From Legionella_A sp963772805 (GTDB lineage: Bacteria > Pseudomonadota > Gammaproteobacteria > Legionellales > Legionellaceae), in assembly GCA_963772805.1 (NCBI GenBank), contig CAVYYU010000008.1, forward strand, positions 372,001-436,000: a DNA stretch of 64,000 nt, read 5' to 3'. Numbering within the stretch: position 1 is the first letter of the stretch; each line of letters opens with the position of its first letter. The notes beneath the pieces are model-generated. The model made no database searches. It worked only from the letters and a program-made list of their open reading frames with translations, and was not told where the DNA came from. Below are positions 1 to 9,700 of this stretch, in pieces. Position numbers and translations under genes: made by a program.

Positions 1-2
1 GC

Positions 3-737
3 GTAGGCATACCTAAGGAGGCGCTGGCAAGGCGACCCGATGTCTACCAGGCTCGATTGCAAGCAGTGGCGCAATCGGAAACTATCGGTGCCATCAAAGC
101 TAACCTTTATCCCGCACTGTCTCTTACTGGTACTTTTGCTTTTGCAGCCAACACTATCAATGGTTCATCTTTAAGCGATGTATTCCAATGGTCAAATCGA
201 AACATCAATATGGGTGCTGGTTTTAATTGGCCTTTGCTCAATTATGGCCAAATCACCAATGCTGTAAGAACTCAAGATGCTGCCTTCCAACAGTCCATGT
301 TAAGCTATATGAATCTTGTTTTAAAAGCTCAACAAGAGGTTCAAGACAATATCACGGGCTTTATTGAAGCTAAAAAAGCCGTAGGCATTCTCACAAAAGC
401 AGATCGCTCAGCTACTGAATCATTAAGGCTTGCCATAATTCGTTATAGAGAAGGTGAGACTGATTTTACACCAGTGCTCAATGCAGAGCAGCAACAACTT
501 AGAGTACAAACCTCTTTAATTAATGCTGAGGGTGATGTTCCCTCGCAGTTAGTGGCTCTTTATCGCGCACTCGGTGGCGGTTGGGAGATGCGTTGTGGTA
601 AAGATATTGTGCCAGAAGAAATGAAAAAAGAAATGGCAGCGCGTACAAACTGGGGTTCGTTGTTAATGAAGAAGAATCATATGGTACCTAAAACAAAGGG
701 ACAAAAGTTTGATGAGCTTTATTTACCAAAATGGTGA
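3..737 (+). CDS. RND efflux outer-membrane factor, TolC/OprM (NodT) family, 3' part
   Basis: This is the C-terminal part of an outer-membrane channel subunit of a tripartite efflux pump; the reading frame is open to the left edge of the window, so the 5' end is missing. The first visible residues contain the family signature around ALARRPDVYQARLQA followed by LYPALSLTG, which in OprM/NodT proteins marks the second structural repeat. Coiled-coil-like alanine/glutamine-rich helices follow, with a further conserved stretch around YREGETDFTPVLNAEQQ. The protein would form the trimeric beta-barrel/alpha-barrel exit duct. The stop overlaps the open frame of the adaptor gene downstream, consistent with one operon. 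The C-terminus carries a roughly 50-residue basic tail (KKNHMVPKTKGQ) beyond the usual end. Family assignment is confident; the substrate is unknown. Confidence 0.9.
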   Translation, partial: VGIPKEALARRPDVYQARLQAVAQSETIGAIKANLYPALSLTGTFAFAANTINGSSLSDVFQWSNRNINMGAGFNWPLLNYGQITNAVRTQDAAFQQSMLSYMNLVLKAQQEVQDNITGFIEAKKAVGILTKADRSATESLRLAIIRYREGETDFTPVLNAEQQQLRVQTSLINAEGDVPSQLVALYRALGGGWEMRCGKDIVPEEMKKEMAARTNWGSLLMKKNHMVPKTKGQKFDELYLPKW

Positions 738-781
738 CAGCAACGCTTGGGATGAAAGAAATGATAAAATATAATGAGCCC

Positions 782-1900
782 ATGAAAAAAGCAGCAAAAA
801 TTGGACTTGTTCTACTATTGCTTTATCTAGTAGTTCACCATTGCACCAGCAGCAAGGCTCCAGCATTTCCTGTGCCTGCAGTCATCGTTAAAAAGCCTAT
901 TCTGGCCAACATGGTCGAATACATCACACAAACCGGCACTACAGTAGCTTATAATTCAGTCGATTTGGTTGCACGTGTTGAAGGGTATCTGGATAAACTA
1001 GAATTCATCGACGGTACACAGGTAAAAAAAGACACAGAACTTTTTGTGATTCAACCAGATACTTATATGGAGCAACTTAAAGTTGCCCAAGCACAAATTG
1101 CCATTTCAAAAGCTGAATTTGAATACTCAAAATCCGAATATGCACGCCAACAAAGGATGTACAAACAAAACGCCACCTCTTTAAATAATGTGGAAAGTTG
1201 GTTTGCAAAAACACATGAGGCTGAGGGTGAGGTTGCTAAGGCGATTGCTAATGCAGAGATTGCCAAAATCAATTATAGCTACACCCATGTTAAAGCGCCT
1301 TTTGATGGGCGTATTGGACGACATTTGGTTTCTGTCGGCAATTTAGTCGGTAATGGCGTCGCCACTAACATCGCTACAATTGAGCAAATTGACCCACTCT
1401 ATGTGTATTTTAATGTAAATGAAATCGACTTGCTTAAATTACGGGCGGCGGCTAGAGCACAAGGCATAAAAGATAACGATCTTGGAAAAATCCCAGTTAC
1501 CCTTGCTCTTCAAAATGGTGAGCCTTTTAAGTATAAAGCTTCCCTTGATTTTTATAACACAGGGCTTAACGCTTCAACAGGCACAATGGAGCTTCGCGCG
1601 CTCTTGGAAAATAAAGACGCAATTTTTGTACCAGGCCTTTTTATTCAAGTGCGTGTGGCTATCACAAAACCCACACCGCAACTGACTGTACCTGATACGG
1701 CTATCCTTTATGATCAAATTGGCTCGTATGTTTATGTCGTGGATGATAAGAATATAGTTGTTTTGAAGCGCGTGAAGCTCGGAGCTCTGGAGCAAGGGAT
1801 GCGGGCGGTAGTGGATGGATTGGATAAGAATTCCCAGGTAGTGGTTGAGGGTACTCAGAATGCGACACCCGGTGGGGTGGTGTCATTGCGAACGCAATAA
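782..1900 (+). CDS. RND efflux periplasmic adaptor (AcrA/MexA-type HlyD family)
   Basis: This encodes a membrane-fusion protein that would link the inner-membrane pump to the outer-membrane channel. An N-terminal hydrophobic segment (LVLLLLYLVVHHC) is followed by the lipoyl-like half motif VARVEGYLDKLEFIDGTQVKK, a coiled-coil hairpin (about residues 85-160), then the second lipoyl half around THVKAPFDGRIGRHLVSVG and a beta-barrel domain. The frame is open from an ATG at 731, but the ATG at 782 begins directly with a basic/hydrophobic signal segment and is preferred; 761 is also possible because ribosome-binding sites are weak at all three. The Cys after the hydrophobic stretch could be a lipidation site, although the lipobox is poor. 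Lies between the channel and pump genes. Confidence 0.92.
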   Translation: MKKAAKIGLVLLLLYLVVHHCTSSKAPAFPVPAVIVKKPILANMVEYITQTGTTVAYNSVDLVARVEGYLDKLEFIDGTQVKKDTELFVIQPDTYMEQLKVAQAQIAISKAEFEYSKSEYARQQRMYKQNATSLNNVESWFAKTHEAEGEVAKAIANAEIAKINYSYTHVKAPFDGRIGRHLVSVGNLVGNGVATNIATIEQIDPLYVYFNVNEIDLLKLRAAARAQGIKDNDLGKIPVTLALQNGEPFKYKASLDFYNTGLNASTGTMELRALLENKDAIFVPGLFIQVRVAITKPTPQLTVPDTAILYDQIGSYVYVVDDKNIVVLKRVKLGALEQGMRAVVDGLDKNSQVVVEGTQNATPGGVVSLRTQ

Positions 1901-1949
1901 CCAAATCCCCGCGGCCTAAACCATAGGGATTCGGATACAAGGAACAAAA

Positions 1950-4900
1950 ATGATATCAAAATTTTTCATCGAAAGACCTGTTCTGGCAAACGTCATCGCT
2001 ATTTTACTCGTGCTGCTAGGTCTGGTCGCTATTTTCTTCCTACCTGTCACTCAATACCCCTCTATTGTCCCACCCACCATCCAAGTCACTACGAGCTACC
2101 CTGGTGCCGATGCCAAAACCATGATCAACACCGTGGCACTTCCAATAGAGCAACAAGTCAACGGCGTTGAAAAAATGCTCTATATGCAATCCACGAGCAC
2201 CAACAATGGCACATATAATTTAGTCGTCACATTCGAGATAGGTACTGATCTCAACTTCGCTCAGGTACTCGTACAAAACCGCGTCCAGGCTGCCATGGCT
2301 CAATTACCCCAAGCCGTTCAACAACAAGGCGTCGTCGTCCAACAAAAATCCACCGCCATTTTGCAATTTATCACTATCACCTCAGAGCATAACGAATATG
2401 ACGGCCTTTTTTTAAATAACTACGCCGCCATCAACATGCAAGACGAACTTTCGCGCCTACCAGGGGTTGGTAACGTCGTGATATTCGGATCCGGCACTTA
2501 CGCTATGCGGATCTGGCTTGACCCTAAAAAAATGATGGCTTACGCTTTAAATCCAAGTGATGTCATGGATGCCATCCATAAGCAAAACAAGGCTATCTCA
2601 GCAGGGCAAATCGGTTCCCCCCCCACATCCAGTAAAGCGTCTTACCAATTTACAGTCAATGTGCCAGGACAGCTTGCAAATTCGGTGGAGTTTGGCGATA
2701 TCATCATTAAAACGGATGTGACACAACCCAACCAGACCGCTCATGGTCAGTCTACTGCCCGTGTTATTCGTATTCGTGATGTAGGACGTGTAGAGCTTGG
2801 ATCTTCAAATTACAACCAGCTTGCAAAACTTAATAATAAACCCACTGCGGCCATCGGCATCTACCAACTGCCAGGTGCTAATGCCCTGCAAGTCGCTGAA
2901 GATGTTCGTAAAACGGTTGCCAAAATGTCTAAAAGCTTCCCACCAGGGCTGACATACACTATTCCTTTTGACACGACCATTTTCGTAAAGGCTTCTGTTA
3001 ATGAGGTTTATCACACGCTCTTTGAGGCAGGATTGTTAGTGTTATTGGTGATCCTATTATTTTTACAAAATTTTAGAGCCACTTTAGTGCCTGCAACCAC
3101 GGTCCCTGTCACCATTATTGGGGCTTTTTTTGCGATGCTTTTGTTAGGCTATTCAATTAACTTACTGACTTTATTTGCATTAATCTTAGCCATCGGCATT
3201 GTCGTGGACGATGCTATTGTCATCGTAGAGGGCGTCACACAACATATAGAAAAAGGAACTCCACCAAAGGAATCGGCCATTCTCGCCATGAAGGAATTAA
3301 TGGGACCTATTATTGGGATCACGCTAGTGTTGATGGCCGTTTTTGTACCCGCAGGATTTATGCCCGGTTTAACGGGCGCCATGTACGCGCAATTTGCCTT
3401 GGTCATTGCAGCAACTGCTTTTATCAGTGCTATCAACGCCATGACTTTAAAACCCACACAATGCGCCTTGTGGTTGAGACCTGTGAACACTAAAACCGAA
3501 AAAAACATCATCTATAAAACCTTTGATAGGCTTTATTACCCCGTTGAGGAATGGTATGGCAAACTCATGGATAAGCTTGTTCACCACAGTAAAACGGTTT
3601 GTATTGTGGGTGGGGGGCTGGTGATCTTGGCTATTTTTGGACTGAGTCAAATACCAACTGGATTTATTCCCATAGAGGATCAAGGTTACCTCATTATGAG
3701 CGTGCAGCTTCCCGACGGTGCAAGTCTAGGTCGAACGGAGGCTTTACTCGAAGATATCAGTAAGCAAGTCTCAAAAATGGACGGTATAGAAAATGTGATA
3801 ACGATCGATGGGATTTCAGTATTAGACAACAGCTCAAGCTTATCTAATGCGGGTGTGCTCTATGTCATGTTTAAAGACTGGAGTGTGCGTGGAAAAAACG
3901 AAGACTTACTTTCCCTTTATACGAAATTAAATAAAATTGCAGCTAAAACCTTGAGCGCCAAAATCCTGGTGATGGTCCCACCCGCTATTCAAGGACTGGG
4001 AACATCGGGTGGGTTCCAGCTTCAAGTTGAGCTCCAAGACGGAACTTTTGATTACAATAAACTTCAAAATGCTACTGAAAAGCTCGTCCAATCAAGTAAT
4101 CTCCAACCTGAACTGAAAAACATGATGACCTCGTTCCGCGCCTCTGTTCCACAGCTTTCGGCCCCCATTAACAGAACTAAAGCTGAAACGTTAGGGGTGA
4201 GCGTGGGTGATGCTACCGATGCATTACAAACCTATTTAGGCTCAAGCTATGTCAACTTGTTTACTAAATTTGGGCAAGTGTTTCAGGTCTATGTTGAAGC
4301 GGATGCGCCTTTTCGTATGAGTATCGAAGACGTACGTAATTTTTATGTCAAAAATAAATTTGGTGAGATGGTGCCTCTTGGCACATTGACTGATTTTACT
4401 CCTGACGTTGGCCCTTCAATTATATCCCTTTATAACCTCTACCCGTCTAGTAATATTTATGGGATGTCTGGAACTGGCTATAGCTCCGGACAATCGATAA
4501 AGGCGTTGGAATCTGTTTCTAAATCGGTTTTACCTGCAGGTATGTCCTCAGAATGGACGAGTACCGCCTATCAAGAAAAGCTCGCGGGTAACTTGAGCTA
4601 TTATATTTTCTTATTGTCACTTATCTTGGTGTATTTGATTTTAGCCGGACAATATGAGAACTGGGTGACCCCCGCAGCGATTTTATGTAGCGTCCCATTG
4701 GCTCTTTTGGGTACCGTGTTTGCCTTAAAAGCATTAGGACTTGCTAATAACATGTATACACAAATTGGGATATTACTTTTGATAGCATTGGCTGCCAAAA
4801 ACGCTATATTGATTGTAGAAGTGGCTCGCGAGCAGCGAGAAATTCATAAAAAATCAATTATAGAATCTGCGGTGTTTGGTGCAAAAACGCGGTTTAGACC

Positions 4901-5093
4901 CATTTTGATGACATCGTTTGCGTTTATTCTGGGCGTGATGCCATTGGTATTTGCAAGTGGTGCGGGTGCCAATGCGAGAAAATCGATAGGGATTGCAGTG
5001 AGTAGCGGAATGTTGGCTTCGACGTGTTTGGCTGTGGTTTTTGTTCCTGTGTTTTATGTGTTGTTCCAAACATGGCAAGAGAAATCCAAATGA
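1950..5093 (+). CDS. RND multidrug efflux transporter, HAE1 (AcrB/MexF) family
   Basis: This is the inner-membrane proton-driven drug/solute antiporter of the operon, 1047 aa, the usual length for the AcrB family. The N-terminus FFIERPVLANVIAI forms TM1. Proton-relay residues are present: the Asp pair in GIVVDDAIVIVEG (about residues 420-421) and the Lys in ALAAKNAILIVEVAREQR (about 950). The two large periplasmic loops lie at roughly residues 40-335 and 570-870. A good ribosome-binding site (AAGGA) sits 8 bases before the ATG, 49 bp after the adaptor stop. Substrate cannot be read from sequence; related pumps export drugs, dyes, bile salts or fatty acids. No regulator gene is adjacent in the window. 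Confidence 0.97.
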   Translation: MISKFFIERPVLANVIAILLVLLGLVAIFFLPVTQYPSIVPPTIQVTTSYPGADAKTMINTVALPIEQQVNGVEKMLYMQSTSTNNGTYNLVVTFEIGTDLNFAQVLVQNRVQAAMAQLPQAVQQQGVVVQQKSTAILQFITITSEHNEYDGLFLNNYAAINMQDELSRLPGVGNVVIFGSGTYAMRIWLDPKKMMAYALNPSDVMDAIHKQNKAISAGQIGSPPTSSKASYQFTVNVPGQLANSVEFGDIIIKTDVTQPNQTAHGQSTARVIRIRDVGRVELGSSNYNQLAKLNNKPTAAIGIYQLPGANALQVAEDVRKTVAKMSKSFPPGLTYTIPFDTTIFVKASVNEVYHTLFEAGLLVLLVILLFLQNFRATLVPATTVPVTIIGAFFAMLLLGYSINLLTLFALILAIGIVVDDAIVIVEGVTQHIEKGTPPKESAILAMKELMGPIIGITLVLMAVFVPAGFMPGLTGAMYAQFALVIAATAFISAINAMTLKPTQCALWLRPVNTKTEKNIIYKTFDRLYYPVEEWYGKLMDKLVHHSKTVCIVGGGLVILAIFGLSQIPTGFIPIEDQGYLIMSVQLPDGASLGRTEALLEDISKQVSKMDGIENVITIDGISVLDNSSSLSNAGVLYVMFKDWSVRGKNEDLLSLYTKLNKIAAKTLSAKILVMVPPAIQGLGTSGGFQLQVELQDGTFDYNKLQNATEKLVQSSNLQPELKNMMTSFRASVPQLSAPINRTKAETLGVSVGDATDALQTYLGSSYVNLFTKFGQVFQVYVEADAPFRMSIEDVRNFYVKNKFGEMVPLGTLTDFTPDVGPSIISLYNLYPSSNIYGMSGTGYSSGQSIKALESVSKSVLPAGMSSEWTSTAYQEKLAGNLSYYIFLLSLILVYLILAGQYENWVTPAAILCSVPLALLGTVFALKALGLANNMYTQIGILLLIALAAKNAILIVEVAREQREIHKKSIIESAVFGAKTRFRPILMTSFAFILGVMPLVFASGAGANARKSIGIAVSSGMLASTCLAVVFVPVFYVLFQTWQEKSK

Positions 5094-5132
5094 TGTTGCG
5101 CCCATGGCCTTGTGTCCAGTGCAACAACGTCA

Positions 5133-6614
5133 TCAAACACGCTCAAAAATATACTCAGCCAAAGCCTTTTGGTGGACAGCATCAGTTGTTAATCCCAGCT
5201 TTGTTCGCCGCCAAAGTATATCCTCACAGTTACCCGCCCATTCTTCGTCCAGTAAAAAATCCACTTCATTTTGATAAAGCGTCTCTGTGAAACAAATCCC
5301 AAGATCAGGCATGCTTTTATGCCCAGCCAATACCCGCTCTGTTTCCGTACCATAACTGCTTAGGTAGCGTTCAAGCGTTTCTTCATTCAACCAGAAATAT
5401 TTTGAGCGCGCATATTTTTTATATGCAGCAAAATTCATAGTATCAAGCGTTGCCCCAGGCAGCGGGGTTGTTGCGGTGCTTGAAGCTGGCAGATTAGGAA
5501 ATACGCTTCGTAATTGATTTATCGCGGACTCTGCAAGTTTCCGATACGTCGTAATTTTTCCACCATAAATCGTGATTGAGGGTGCGGGTTTACTCAGGAA
5601 TTGATAGGCATAATCGCGACTGATTGACTTCAACGCCTTTCCTTCTTCGGCTAACAAAGGTCTAATGCCGCTCCAGCTACTGATGATATCACGTGCGTCG
5701 ATCTGTTTTTTAAAATGCTGATTGACCAACGCACACAAATAATTGGTTTCATTAGGGTCGATATTGATATTATCGAGGGGTCCTTTAAAATCAACATCGG
5801 TCGTGCCTATCATTGTGTAGCCGTGATAGGGAATTACAAAGACTACTCGTTTATCTTCATGTTGCAACAAATAAGCCTGTTCGCCCTCATAAAGTTTATG
5901 CACCACCAAATGACTGCCTTTAACCAAGGTCATGGTTCGATTGAGTGGCGTATGGAATAGTTCTCCAACCTTGTCCACCCATGGCCCTGCCGCGTTGATG
6001 ACGGCTTTGGCTTTTACTTGAAATAACGCGCCTGCTTTCGGTTGAAAGGTCAAAAGCCATTGTTCATCGGTGACTTCTGCGTGCACAAACGCCGTGTTGG
6101 GTCTGATTTCGGCGCCATGTTCTTTGGCTTGTTTTGCATTAGCAAGCGTCAAACGCATATCATCCGTACGGCAATCGTAGAACATAAATCCATTTTTTAA
6201 ATTCGCAGCTAGCGGCGCGAAATAATCTGGATTGAGGCGAGCGCTGAGCGTTTTGGTTTTTGGTAATTTGTTCTTGCGGCTTAAATGGTCATAAAGAAAC
6301 AGTCCAGTACGCAACACCCAGCGTGGCCGCATATTTTTTTGGTGAGGCAAAACAATTGCTAAGGGATAAACTAGGTGAGGTGCCAACTCCAATAGTTTTT
6401 GCCGTTCATCCAATGCTTTTTTTACCAGTGTGAAATCACAATGTTCCAAATAACGTAATCCGCCGTGAATGAGCTTGGTACTGTTTGATGACGTTTTAGA
6501 TGCCAAGTCGTCCTTTTCACAGAGCAATACTGAAAGCCCTCGTAAAGCTGCATCGGCAGCGCAACCGCAACCATTGATTCCACCACCAATAATCACCACA
6601 TCATAGGTGCGCAT
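5133..6614 (-). CDS. glpD: Aerobic glycerol-3-phosphate dehydrogenase
   Basis: FAD-dependent enzyme that oxidises sn-glycerol 3-phosphate to dihydroxyacetone phosphate at the inner membrane and passes electrons to ubiquinone. The N-terminus has the dinucleotide-binding motif VVIIGGGINGCGCAADAALRG (about residues 6-26), followed by the family signature SSNSTKLIHGGLRYLE. The central TTDVDFKGP and the C-terminal GGKITTYRKLAE stretches are also characteristic. Length 493 aa compares with 501 in E. coli GlpD. No glpF, glpK or glpR gene lies nearby. It is convergent with the RND operon and divergent from the large gene that starts at 6757. Confidence 0.95.
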   Translation of the reverse strand: MRTYDVVIIGGGINGCGCAADAALRGLSVLLCEKDDLASKTSSNSTKLIHGGLRYLEHCDFTLVKKALDERQKLLELAPHLVYPLAIVLPHQKNMRPRWVLRTGLFLYDHLSRKNKLPKTKTLSARLNPDYFAPLAANLKNGFMFYDCRTDDMRLTLANAKQAKEHGAEIRPNTAFVHAEVTDEQWLLTFQPKAGALFQVKAKAVINAAGPWVDKVGELFHTPLNRTMTLVKGSHLVVHKLYEGEQAYLLQHEDKRVVFVIPYHGYTMIGTTDVDFKGPLDNINIDPNETNYLCALVNQHFKKQIDARDIISSWSGIRPLLAEEGKALKSISRDYAYQFLSKPAPSITIYGGKITTYRKLAESAINQLRSVFPNLPASSTATTPLPGATLDTMNFAAYKKYARSKYFWLNEETLERYLSSYGTETERVLAGHKSMPDLGICFTETLYQNEVDFLLDEEWAGNCEDILWRRTKLGLTTDAVHQKALAEYIFERV

Positions 6615-6629
6615 ATCCCTGTCCTATAA

Positions 6630-6659
6630 AATATAAATCACGATCTCAAGTATAAACAA
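6630..6659 (-). promoter_or_regulatory. Possible sigma70 promoter of glpD
   Basis: Read on the minus strand, TTGTTT (6654-6659) and TATATT (6630-6635) are separated by 18 bases and lie 16 bases before the glpD ATG. Both hexamers match the sigma70 consensus only partly, and the leader would be very short, so this is a moderate-confidence visual call. Confidence 0.35.
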
Positions 6660-6756
6660 TTAGACCCCATTAATGTAATTATCCTAACCCACGTGCTATG
6701 CACACGCATCAAAAAAGCATATAATATGAGCATAATGAGAATATGTGAAGCAAGTA

Positions 6757-9700
6757 ATGCCTGAAATGAGTAGCCTAAAAATACCTAAAGAATTTTTTTA
6801 TACGGCAAGCAGGAGTGAATTAGGTTTTTCAAGCAGGCCTAGTTCACGCATAGCACCTCAAAGGCTAATTAATGGCCAAAGTGATTTCTATATCCACGAG
6901 GGCGAAACAAGAAAATCTGAGTGTAAAACGTTGATCTTAAATCATTGGCACATCGCACTTTGGGAGCATGTGCTTGAACGGTTATCAGCAGCAGGGTTTG
7001 TCATCATGTGCCCCGTTAAAGACGAATTTAGACCATTAAACTTCAATGAATCAATGCAACATGACGTTTTGTTTGATCAAGCGGTCAGAGATCCTAAAGC
7101 GTTGCGAGAAGCATATTGCCAAAAGTATGAAGTTAGCGCCGACCAGGTAATGGTTGTCGATGATGCCAGCTGGTCTTCATTGATTGACGCGCAAATTCTT
7201 GGTGCAGTTACAATTGATTTAGAAAATATAGCACTCTCCCTTGCTACAAACGAAAACAATCTAAGACCTTATCTTTCTGCTCAACTTCAAGCAGGCAGGG
7301 TTATCAAACAAACCAAAATTTACTCGGGGATGTTGGTGTTTTTTTATGCATTAATCGCAGAGTACAAGGACTATTCTGCTCAGTTTAGGATTGAGCCTAG
7401 AGGACTATTTCCTGAGCCCGATAATTATTATTGCGCTGATGAAGGGCTAAGTATTGGTGATTTCCTGATCCCATACAAGCACTTGGCTGCTGTTGAAAAG
7501 ATTAAGTTAAGCAATTCCACTATTTTAGCTACTGATTTGGGTAAGGTGTTTGAGTATGCCCCCCAGCTTAAAGAGCTGAAATTAGCTCGTTGTGAAGCAT
7601 TGACAGGTGAGCTTCCTGATAGTTTGAATTTACCAGCACTTGAAACGCTGAGTATAGTGGGTCCCGGCCTACGCGCTGTTAATCTATATAAGCTTGTCTA
7701 CCAAGCACCGAAACTTAAATCGCTAGACATAAGCCGTTGTTCACACTTAATTACACCCGATATTGTCCGTGAGTTGGAGAAAATAGCGCCTAATTTAGTG
7801 ATAATCAACCCTGATTTTTACTTAAATCCAGGTGCTTCAGGATCTGCACAGATAGACGCCGCACCCACGAACCATGGTGGTCAATTTAATTTAAAGCGGA
7901 TATTTTTTGCACGTGAAGGTCACTCACCTGAACCCTGGGATTATCGTTTACGGACGTTTAATAACCTTGAAATCAACTCAAAGGCATGTGAGGCATCACA
8001 AGCGTTTAAACTACAATCAACGGGCGATTTTGATTTAATCGATCTACCGGCTATCCTTATCAGCAAAGAAGATGTGTTTGAGGCATTGCCAAAGCACACC
8101 CATGAGGCCAATCATTTTTACGGCCAGTGCACATTAACCTTGAATGACCAATGGCAAGTGTTGCCTTCGTTATCACCAGAGGAATGCATTACGCATCTTC
8201 ATCTTAACAAGCCTGATACAGGTATTCTTATTCAATACTCCAGGCGCGATAACCTACACTATATTAAAAGCACAAATGACAAAAACACCACTGTAGAAAT
8301 TGATTTTAATGTGCGCGTTCCTACGTTCATTCCCCCAGCTTTGCCTGATGATATTAGCGAGCAGGTGAGCTTGTTTCGAGCCTTTGCAAGCAAGCCGCTT
8401 GTTATGGATACAAAGCCTACAACCGGCAATGATTACCTCCAGGCTTTAATGACACAAAAAACGGGCGCTTGTCGGCACCGGGCGGTTGCGTTTAAAGCTT
8501 GGATGGATAATCATCATCAAGATATCCCTTGTCAAATTGTCATGAATGACTGCCATGCCTCTGTTGAGATTTTCTATAATAACCATTGGGTAGCGCAAGA
8601 TTTAGGCGGCACGGCGGCTACACTAGTAGTTAATAGTAGCAATAAACCAGTAAGCCAAAAAATCAAGGACAATCAGCAAACATTGCACGCTGTAACGTGC
8701 GCTCATGGTACTAATCAATTGCTGAAGATTCATAATCAGGATGATTTGTATACAACGGCACTCGCTTTACAAGCCCTGGCTAAGAGCAAAGGCCAGCCCG
8801 TATTCAGAGCAGACTCTCCTGATGATTTAATTTGCTCGTCCTACTTCGTCAAGCGAGATAGGAGACAGGCGAAATTAGAGGAAGGCTCAGGAGGCCGACT
8901 TCACAACTTTTTAACGACGTACACCGACAAAAGTAATCCACCCTTGATTATTGTGAACTACGATGCATTCCATGCTAGGGACATCGTGCGTTTTAACCAG
9001 TTGATTGATGAAGAGCGTTTTGCCGATGGCACGCCCGTGCCTCAAGGCGCTGTGATTGTAGGGCTGATTAACCCGGATGCACCAGATAGTTATCACGGCG
9101 CTGATTTAGACTCACGCATGACGGTCACTACGCTCGATACGATAGCACTTGTTAAGTTGCCTACTCCTGATAAAGGTGCTGGGGTTGGCATGGATAAAAC
9201 GGCCAACATTGAGCTTTTTAATTCCGGTCTGTGGCGGTCGTTACTGCTGGGCGGGTGGACGTTAGGTGAAACTGGCCTGGTATTTAAGCCAGGTGCGTTC
9301 GTACGCGCCATTGAAGAAGGAATATCAAATTTTGTATTTCACAATGCACCCCGCACAAATCAAAACTTCACCGCGTTTGTCGATCAAATGCGCTTATTCG
9401 GCGGGTTTGATTGCGAGGGTGAATGGCTCATTCTACCGGATGACTTTTTAATTGACTACAAGGAAGGCTTTGACTGGACGGCGCTCAGTTCCTCATTCAC
9501 CTTGAGTAAGAGCGCTGTATCTGGTCGTGATGATGTCGTTCTTAATGGACAACGAGCATCCTATTTTTTGAGTCAGTTTGAATGTGACAACCAACGCAAG
9601 ACACTGATAGAACAACCTGGGTTTATTGAGGAAAGCGAGGGAAAGACGTTATCTATCTATCTGACACACGAAATAGGCGAGCAGGCATGGGCACAATTAC

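Noticed and set aside
1911..1933. AATCCC/GGGATT inverted repeat between adaptor and pump genes
   Set aside because: A six-base stem with a long loop is common by chance and the genes look co-transcribed.
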